Source of the DNA: Pseudomonadota bacterium
GTDB taxonomy: Bacteria; Myxococcota; Bradymonadia; UBA4248
NCBI GenBank assembly: GCA_017613855.1
Contig: JAGACY010000164.1
Span: 1 to 5,644, forward strand
DNA: 5,644 nucleotides
Direction: 5' to 3'
Below the pieces are notes generated by a model. It saw nothing but the letters and a program-made list of their open reading frames with translations. It had not been told where the DNA came from and ran no database searches. The first letter of the stretch is position 1. Each line of letters opens with the position of its first letter. The position numbers and the translations under genes were made by a program. Below, piece by piece: positions 1 to 4,565 of this stretch.

Positions 1-824
1 ACATTACATTCAATGCCGGTGGTATTGATTTCTTAGTCATTGCGCTCGAATATGCGCCTCGCAGCGGTGTGATTAAAGAGGCCAATGAAATCATAAAAAC
101 CATGGAAAATAAGAGGAAAGCAGAAGGAAAACCTCCCTATAAAATCATTATTGAGACACATTCCAATCTCAATCCCAAGTCATGTATCAAGAATCCCAAA
201 CCCAACGATAAAGGCTATTACGGGAATACCGGCTATGCCGGCGTCGATGAAGCTACATCTAACGGATTTAACAAAGATGCCCTGGGCGGCAAGGAAATTT
301 ACGAGCAGCTCACTTCACGCCATAACAATATTATTCTGGTCGTCAACGGACATATTAACGGATCTTTCTTCAGACTCAACAAAGGTAAGGCAGGAAACGT
401 CTTTGGTGAACTCGTCGTCGACTATCAGGAAGAAAATGGTTACAAAGAGCTGTTTGTAAAAAACAAAGGCAAGGAAAATGAAGAACCCGAGAAATTGTGC
501 GACCATTCGCACCACAATGGCGGCTCCGGCATTGGTTTACTGCGCGTGCTTCATTTCGACCCGGACAAAGTCACCATCACGTCCACAACGCATTCCACCC
601 TTGGGGAAGGGAAATTCAAAGACGGAAAAAAACGCATGTACTGCAATTCCATAACGGTTAAAAACGATGAGAATAAGCCCGTGGAGCTTTATCCTGCCAA
701 TTATTCATTACCCGCCGATTACGATATCGAAGCAGACGTCACCCATGCATCGACAAATTATCATGCCTTTACGGTTACCGGCATCGATTTCGTAACGCCC
801 GTCGAATATAAATATACAGAATAA
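1..824 (+). CDS. Calcineurin-like metallophosphoesterase, C-terminal part (5' truncated by window edge)
   Basis: The frame is open from base 3 to the TAA at 822-824, giving 273 residues without a start. A GTG at 69 could be proposed as the start, but the 22 codons before it (beginning ITFNAGGIDFLVIALEYAPR) match the conserved core strand and 'LE-[FY]-x-PR' segment of this family, so the true start lies upstream. Visible family marks are the strand with THS (His codon 159-161), the segment 'GGKEIYEQL' before a 'NNIILVVNGH' strand (His codon 351-353), and the late 'G-GLLRVLHFDPD' segment usual near the end of such proteins. THS and GH correspond to the C-terminal metal-ligand histidines; the N-terminal Asp/Asn ligands are outside the window. 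The GHxH motif reads GHIN, so its second His is absent. Substrate is unknown. The next gene starts 15 nt downstream, consistent with co-transcription. Confidence 0.85.
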   Translation, partial: ITFNAGGIDFLVIALEYAPRSGVIKEANEIIKTMENKRKAEGKPPYKIIIETHSNLNPKSCIKNPKPNDKGYYGNTGYAGVDEATSNGFNKDALGGKEIYEQLTSRHNNIILVVNGHINGSFFRLNKGKAGNVFGELVVDYQEENGYKELFVKNKGKENEEPEKLCDHSHHNGGSGIGLLRVLHFDPDKVTITSTTHSTLGEGKFKDGKKRMYCNSITVKNDENKPVELYPANYSLPADYDIEADVTHASTNYHAFTVTGIDFVTPVEYKYTE

Positions 825-839
825 ACTACTTTCTATATT

Positions 840-2135
840 ATGTTCCGAACAAAAGACATTCAAAGTATCATCATTTGTATATCACTGGCTGCAGTTCTCA
901 CGCTGCATGCCTGTGATGAATATCAAATCACAGCAGTTAATATCGACGATCTTCCCTCCGGCAATCCCTCTGCCCCAGGCGATCCTGTCAAGCCGGATGA
1001 TCCCGTCAAGCCCGATGAACCTGGGAACCCCGATGAACCTGGAAAGCCGGATGAACCTGGGAAACCTGATGAGCCAGGAAAACCCGATGAGCCAGGAAAA
1101 CCCGATGAGCCTGGGAAGCATGATGAACCCGGAAACCCCGATGAGCCTGGGAAGCCTGATGAGCCAGCGAAGCCGGATAAATGCAAACCCGGATTTATCC
1201 ATGACGGTACCCAATGCCTCGAAATCGTATGTGAACCGGGCACAGGTTTTTGCTGTACCTCCGAATATGAAGGCTGCGAAAATGGCGGTGCGGTTATCTG
1301 CAATTCACTGGGTACAGCATACGAAGGCGTACCATGCAGTCCTGCCAGGCCCGAAACCGCTGATATTTGCCCATCACAATGCACAATACCCTGTCCGCCT
1401 GCTACTTATTGGGATAAAGAAACACATCAGTGTGAACCATTATATCAAAATGGATGTCTGACGTTCATCGATCCCATCATGAAAAAATATGTTCTTCATT
1501 ATTCAGGCTGGGATACCAATAAGGATGAATGTATTTCAAAGAAAGAAGCCGATGAAGTTACATTGATCCCCCCACCCGGAATTGGCGAGCTATATCCAAT
1601 TAACACGAGAGAAATAGAAACTGTCAGTGATTTAAACAGTTTTAAAAATCTGACCTATTTGGGAGCGCAGCACAATATTCATTATTGTAATCAGCTGCAA
1701 ACAGTCGTACTCAAAAACATTCAAGTTTTAGAGAGTGCATCACTTTTGGGCAATTATAATATAAAAACGCTCGTTTTACCCAATGCAAATCATTTTGAGT
1801 TTTTCTTTTTAGAGGGCTCCCCCAATCTAGAGCATCTGTTCCTGACAGCTCCAGGCGATTTTGACTATCAACCACTTTCATTTCTTACCATGACCGCTGA
1901 TCTTGCGGTATCACCTTACTTAGGCGACGGCGATTCCAACAAGAATGTGACGCTCTACCTCAGCCGCGACAAACTTGCCGGAGCCTCCCCCAAAATAATA
2001 TCTCCAAACGAATGGGGATGCTATACTGAATACGGTTGTGACGTGATCTTCAATCCCTATTATCGCTGGAAGGCCATCTACGTCTGTGACGATTATGCAA
2101 CAGATATATCCTCATGCGAACTTGTAAAAGAATAA
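840..2135 (+). CDS. Predicted lipoprotein: Pro/Asp/Glu/Lys repeat linker, Cys-rich module, EF-hand-like loop, LRR-like region
   Basis: 431 residues. Residues 1-25 form a basic then hydrophobic signal ending L-H-A-C, with Cys25 as likely lipidation site; His at -2 is unusual, and Asp26 at +2 would be an inner-membrane retention signal in enterobacteria, though that rule may not hold here. Residues 46-111 are eleven hexapeptides of consensus PDEPGK, a probable extended spacer holding the rest off the membrane. C115-C206 contains 13 Cys, with EGF/TIL-like pieces such as 'CKPGFIHDGTQC'. D225-E236 (DTNKDECISKKE) has the 1, 3, 5, 9, 12 ligand pattern of an EF-hand loop, but Glu replaces the usual Gly at position 6. 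Residues about 258-341 carry hydrophobic strands like BspA-type leucine-rich repeats ('IKTLVLPNANHF', 'LEHLFLTAPGDF'). More Cys pairs close the C terminus. No clear Shine-Dalgarno precedes ATG 840; the signal peptide fixes the start. Likely a surface binding protein; ligand unknown. Confidence 0.85.
   Translation: MFRTKDIQSIIICISLAAVLTLHACDEYQITAVNIDDLPSGNPSAPGDPVKPDDPVKPDEPGNPDEPGKPDEPGKPDEPGKPDEPGKPDEPGKHDEPGNPDEPGKPDEPAKPDKCKPGFIHDGTQCLEIVCEPGTGFCCTSEYEGCENGGAVICNSLGTAYEGVPCSPARPETADICPSQCTIPCPPATYWDKETHQCEPLYQNGCLTFIDPIMKKYVLHYSGWDTNKDECISKKEADEVTLIPPPGIGELYPINTREIETVSDLNSFKNLTYLGAQHNIHYCNQLQTVVLKNIQVLESASLLGNYNIKTLVLPNANHFEFFFLEGSPNLEHLFLTAPGDFDYQPLSFLTMTADLAVSPYLGDGDSNKNVTLYLSRDKLAGASPKIISPNEWGCYTEYGCDVIFNPYYRWKAIYVCDDYATDISSCELVKE
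975..1172 (+). repeat. Eleven tandem 18-nt units encoding a PDEPGK-type linker
   Basis: Units run in frame: two early variants (PGDPVK, PDDPVK; 975-1010) and nine units of 18 nt from 1011 to 1172, consensus PDEPGK with variants ending GN, one beginning HDEPGN, and a last PDEPAK. The nucleotide units differ mainly at third positions (gat-gaa-cct versus gat-gag-cca), so the tract is older than a fresh slippage expansion, while still prone to length change. It encodes a charged, proline-rich and presumably disordered spacer between lipid anchor and folded domains. Confidence 0.95.
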
Positions 2136-2165
2136 CCCCCTGCCCTTATCTTTTGGCTATGTACG

Positions 2166-2256
2166 GCCACTGTGTTGAGCATCGCTTAGAGCTTTGAGTT
2201 TAGAGTGAAAGAAACCTTCTCTAAGCGCTAAGCTTTATGCTCTAAGCCAGAGTGGC
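2166..2256. repeat. Inverted-repeat structure built of 7-nt repeats
   Basis: Left arm: TTAGAGC 2186-2192, TTTGAGT 2193-2199, TTAGAGT 2200-2206. Right arm: CTAAGCG 2221-2227, CTAAGCT 2228-2234, TTATGCT 2235-2241, CTAAGCC 2242-2248. The right-arm unit is the reverse complement, in another register, of the left-arm unit. Perfect pairings are GCTTAGAGC 2184-2192 with GCTCTAAGC 2239-2247 and TTAGAG 2200-2205 with CTCTAA 2219-2224, around a 13-nt loop. A further outer pair is GCCACT 2166-2171 with AGTGGC 2251-2256. It sits between the LRR lipoprotein and the hydrolase gene. There is no T-run directly after the stem, so an ordinary intrinsic terminator is not evident. It could be a repeat remnant, a processing hairpin, or neutral repeat. 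Confidence 0.7.
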
Positions 2257-2313
2257 AATTATCGGCGAACAACCTATCCACTTTCGTACAACAGTGCCTA
2301 ATCAAAACACTAT

Positions 2314-2317
2314 GGAG
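2314..2317 (+). promoter_or_regulatory. Shine-Dalgarno GGAG for the hydrolase lipoprotein
   Basis: GGAG lies 8 nt before ATG 2326 and supports that start, which is immediately followed by a signal peptide. An ATG at 2312 is in another frame. I could not pick out a convincing promoter in 2136-2313. Confidence 0.75.
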
Positions 2318-2325
2318 AAACGCCC

Positions 2326-4164
2326 ATGTCATCATTGAGAATCTTATTATGTATTGCCGCCGTTATTTGCTTCGTCCAAATAGGATGCAGTACTTCAAAA
2401 AACTCAGAAGATGTTAAAGCAGCCGCAGAAAATATGCAGTGCAATACCCCCGAAGAATTCACGGCATGCATGCGAGCCAACGAATACGACAAAGCCTATG
2501 GTATGTTTGATAAAACAATGACGGATAATGTTTCAAAATCGCAATTCCGCGAGCTTATCAAACAATTTAATGGCAATGCCGGTAAATATCAATCATACGT
2601 TCGCACGGGATATGCAGAACACCAAGGCAGTAAGATTTACGATGTCGTCGAAAAATATGCCAAGGGCACCGTCGTCACGCGATTGAGCTACAATGCCGAA
2701 GGCAAGATTGATGGATTATATTTTTTGGATGAAAGTCAGGCATTGCCCGGAAATATTCGAGCCGAAGCAGCGCCAAATGCCGATAGAGAAAATATGCAGT
2801 GCAATACCCCCGAAGAATTCACGGCATGCATGCGTGCCGGCGAATACGACAAAGCTTATAATTTGTTTGACAAAAGCGTGACAAATGGCTTTTCACAAAC
2901 TCAGTTCAAAGCAGTGGTCACACAATTCATTGGTAACGCTGGTGAATATCAGTCCTTTATTCGCACCGGATATGCCGAAACCAATGGACAAAAAGTTTAC
3001 GATGTCGTCGAGAAATACAGCAAGACAACACTTGTCACGCGATTGAGCTACAATGCCGACGGCAAGATTGCAGGACTGCACTTTTTGCCGGATGAAAGTC
3101 AGGCTTTACCCGGAAACATCCGCGCCGGAAAAGAACAACCTGGTGATGCCAAAGCCAATCAGGATCAACCCAAAGCCGCGCCTGCAGGCGAAATAGCTAT
3201 CCGTGACGAGGATGCCCCCGCACTGACGGATAAATACAAGGAATCGATCGTCGTCGTGTCGGGAAAAGACCGCTGTGCTTTGGATGGCTACCTGACGATG
3301 CCCAGAAACGTCGAAAAACCACCGGTAGTCATACTGGTCCACGGTTCCGGCCCACACGATAAGGACGAAACCATCGGGCCAAACAAGCCTTTTAAAGACA
3401 TTGCCCACGGCCTGGCCGAGCGCGGCATTGCCGTGCTGAGATACACAAAGCGTACACTTGCCATGCGGACTGATGCCGACTGCAGACCCGAAGATCTGAC
3501 GCATCTTACCGTACGCGACGAAGTACTCGACGATGTCAATGCAGCAATTCGTCTGGTTCAGGAAGACCCACAACTTGCCAATGACAAAGTCTTTGTACTT
3601 GGACATTCGATGGGCGGTATGCTCATCCCCGCCATTGCACACGAAAATCCCTCGCTTCGAGGTGTGATATCTGCCGCCGGTTCAACCACGCCACTCTTAA
3701 AAACGTTGATTCAGCAGACCGAACGACAGCTTAAAGAGGCAGAAAGCATACTCACAGATGAGCAGCGCCAAAAGGTAAATAAAGACATTGCCGATCTCAA
3801 GGCTCTGGATGCGAATATACAAAACGCACCGGATAATCAGAATGTTTTAGGTGCCAATGTTTATTATATCAAAACCTTTGACAAATATATCGATCCAGCC
3901 TTGTATGCTGAGCTGAAGATACCAACATTATTATTGCAGGGTGCCAATGATATGCAGGTGCTTGCCGATGGTGATTTTGCTCGGTATAAAGAATTATTAA
4001 AAAATCATCCTGCGATGGAATCCAAATTATATCCAGAAACGAATCATTTTCTGATGCCATCCAAAAATACGGTTTATATTCATGCTGCGGAGGACTACAT
4101 GGTACCTTCGCATGTCAGGGAAGAAATCATCGAGGATATTGCCAAATTTATTCTGGCACATTGA
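2326..4164 (+). CDS. Lipoprotein with duplicated DUF3887-like domain and alpha/beta hydrolase (probable esterase)
   Basis: 612 residues. Residues 1-21 are a hydrophobic signal ending Q-I-G-C with Cys21 as the likely lipidated residue; Gln at -3 is atypical. Residues 35-146 and 155-267 are two copies of a domain about 112 residues long ('EYDKAY..FDK' helix, then 'VYDVVEKY...RLSYNADGKIAGL.F' strands) resembling DUF3887, a domain often found ahead of alpha/beta hydrolases. A Gln/Pro/Ala/Lys linker covers about 268-290. From about 300 on is an alpha/beta hydrolase of the secreted esterase (EstD-like) type: oxyanion segment HGSGP at 339-343, 'ETIGPNKPF', 'GIAVLRY.KRT', nucleophile Ser428 in GHSMGG, probable acid Asp542 in GAND, probable base His574 in NHF. 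A charged helical insertion near 465-500 may be the lid. It probably cleaves a carboxylic ester at the envelope; substrate unknown. Most relatives carry one DUF3887 domain, so the second copy is the notable point. Confidence 0.9.
   Translation: MSSLRILLCIAAVICFVQIGCSTSKNSEDVKAAAENMQCNTPEEFTACMRANEYDKAYGMFDKTMTDNVSKSQFRELIKQFNGNAGKYQSYVRTGYAEHQGSKIYDVVEKYAKGTVVTRLSYNAEGKIDGLYFLDESQALPGNIRAEAAPNADRENMQCNTPEEFTACMRAGEYDKAYNLFDKSVTNGFSQTQFKAVVTQFIGNAGEYQSFIRTGYAETNGQKVYDVVEKYSKTTLVTRLSYNADGKIAGLHFLPDESQALPGNIRAGKEQPGDAKANQDQPKAAPAGEIAIRDEDAPALTDKYKESIVVVSGKDRCALDGYLTMPRNVEKPPVVILVHGSGPHDKDETIGPNKPFKDIAHGLAERGIAVLRYTKRTLAMRTDADCRPEDLTHLTVRDEVLDDVNAAIRLVQEDPQLANDKVFVLGHSMGGMLIPAIAHENPSLRGVISAAGSTTPLLKTLIQQTERQLKEAESILTDEQRQKVNKDIADLKALDANIQNAPDNQNVLGANVYYIKTFDKYIDPALYAELKIPTLLLQGANDMQVLADGDFARYKELLKNHPAMESKLYPETNHFLMPSKNTVYIHAAEDYMVPSHVREEIIEDIAKFILAH
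2428..3126 (+). repeat. Intragenic tandem duplication encoding two DUF3887-like domains
   Basis: Copy 1 is 2428-2763 and copy 2 is 2788-3126, separated by eight codons; the offset is exactly 360 nt through most of the unit, with one extra codon late in copy 2. Identity is uneven: the first 47 nt are identical (2428-2474 and 2788-2834), and so are 26 nt at 2674-2699 and 3034-3059, while the stretch between has many replacements. This shows an internal duplication with patches kept or re-made identical. Confidence 0.95.
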
Positions 4165-4190
4165 TCCCGGTGTGATTGTTTAAAAAAGTT

Positions 4191-4246
4191 CAGGCGGCGT
4201 ATCGCAGATAGCCGCCTGCGCAGGGCGTACCGCAGGTAGCCCGCGC
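4191..4246. repeat. Two tandem 28-nt hairpin units with compensatory changes
   Basis: Unit 1: CAGGCGGC (4191-4198), bulged G4199, TATC, loop GCA (4204-4206), GATA, GCCGCCTG (4211-4218). Unit 2: GCGC (4218-4221), bulged A4222, GGGC, bulged G4227, TACC, loop GCA (4232-4234), GGTA, GCCC, GCGC (4243-4246). Loop and bulged G are the same in both. Two base pairs differ by paired changes: T4202-A4208 becomes C4230-G4236, and C4195-G4214 becomes G4223-C4242. The array begins 27 nt after the hydrolase stop codon. No T-run follows on the + strand; on the - strand the first hairpin is followed by AAC and six T's. REP-like palindromes or a mRNA 3'-end structure are the likeliest classes. Confidence 0.85.
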
Positions 4247-4304
4247 CAACATCATAAAACAAGCTTGTTCATAGATGCAGCGATTTCCCCTCTTGCCCAG
4301 GTCA

Positions 4305-4325
4305 ATTCACTATTCACTATTCACT
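4305..4325. repeat. Three perfect tandem ATTCACT heptamers
   Basis: Units are at 4305-4311, 4312-4318 and 4319-4325, without mismatch, in the spacer. They resemble the heptanucleotide short tandem repeats known from other bacteria such as heterocyst-forming cyanobacteria (STRR sequences). Function is unknown. Confidence 0.9.
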
Positions 4326-4382
4326 GCCTCTATAAATCAAATACCAAAATTCTTTAGTCATTATCTTGAGCATGCCCCAATA

Positions 4383-4410
4383 ATTGCGAATTGCGCATTG
4401 CGAATTCAAC
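4383..4410. repeat. Three tandem ATTGCG[A/C] heptamers plus a degenerate fourth
   Basis: Units are ATTGCGA 4383-4389, ATTGCGC 4390-4396 and ATTGCGA 4397-4403, followed by ATTCAAC 4404-4410, which keeps only part of the pattern. Same period as the ATTCACT cluster 57 nt upstream but a different sequence. Confidence 0.85.
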
Positions 4411-4519
4411 GCGTGCATGCGTCCTGGTGAATAACGAATCACACCTTATAAGCAAGGCCCCGGTGAAATCGTTACCATCCCACGAATTCGAACAAGACCA
4501 TTCTTTCTCCCGCATTTTA

Positions 4520-4528
4520 TGCTATGAT
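4520..4528 (+). promoter_or_regulatory. Putative extended -10 promoter element for the DUF4215 lipoprotein
   Basis: TG-C-TATGAT (4520-4528) fits an extended -10 of housekeeping sigma type. The upstream -35 region (around 4499-4506, rich in T) matches poorly, as is often so with extended -10 promoters. A start near 4535 would give a leader of about 30 nt ending in the strong ribosome binding site. This rests on sequence match alone. Confidence 0.45.
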
Positions 4529-4554
4529 ACCGAACGGTTTAATTGTCCTGACAC

Positions 4555-4562
4555 GGGAGGAG
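4555..4562 (+). promoter_or_regulatory. Strong Shine-Dalgarno GGGAGGAG
   Basis: The GGAGG core (4556-4560) ends 5 nt before ATG 4566. It decides the start of the DUF4215 protein, and the following codons give a lipoprotein signal. Confidence 0.85.
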
Positions 4563-4565
4563 AGA

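Larger units (their letters stand above)
4165..4565. other. 401-nt intergenic region with hairpins, 7-nt repeats and a promoter
   Basis: No credible gene is seen here on either strand. From left to right it holds an A-rich run (4182-4187), two tandem hairpins (4191-4246), a perfect 12-nt palindrome AACAAGCTTGTT (4258-4269), three ATTCACT units (4305-4325), three ATTGCG-type units (4383-4403), and a promoter plus ribosome binding site for the last gene. The stretches 4270-4304, 4326-4382 and 4411-4500 show nothing I can name. Confidence 0.8.

Noticed and set aside
975..1172. Possible CRISPR array because of short regular units
   Set aside because: The units are contiguous, 18 nt, in frame and without unique spacers.
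882..1384. Open frames on the - strand, one with collagen-like GSSGFP repeats
   Set aside because: They are the antisense reading of the 18-nt repeat tract; the + strand frame has a lipoprotein signal, Cys-rich domains and continues well beyond the repeat.
907..1461. Alternative + frame of 184 codons across the repeat tract
   Set aside because: It is a frame-shifted reading of the same repeats, with Met-rich low complexity and no recognisable domain.
2136..2325. Mobile element remnant or MITE between genes 2 and 3
   Set aside because: The inverted symmetry is present, but no target-site duplication or second copy can be seen in this window.
3106..3642. - strand frame of 178 codons opposite the hydrolase
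   Set aside because: It lies wholly within a well-supported alpha/beta hydrolase that shows catalytic motifs on the + strand.
4191..4246. Intrinsic terminator of the hydrolase gene on the + strand
   Set aside because: The hairpins are strong but no T-run follows them on that strand, so I list them as a repeat structure instead.
4258..4269. Perfect palindrome AACAAGCTTGTT as an operator
   Set aside because: A 12-nt palindrome alone, about 260 nt from the likely promoter, is not enough to call a regulator site.
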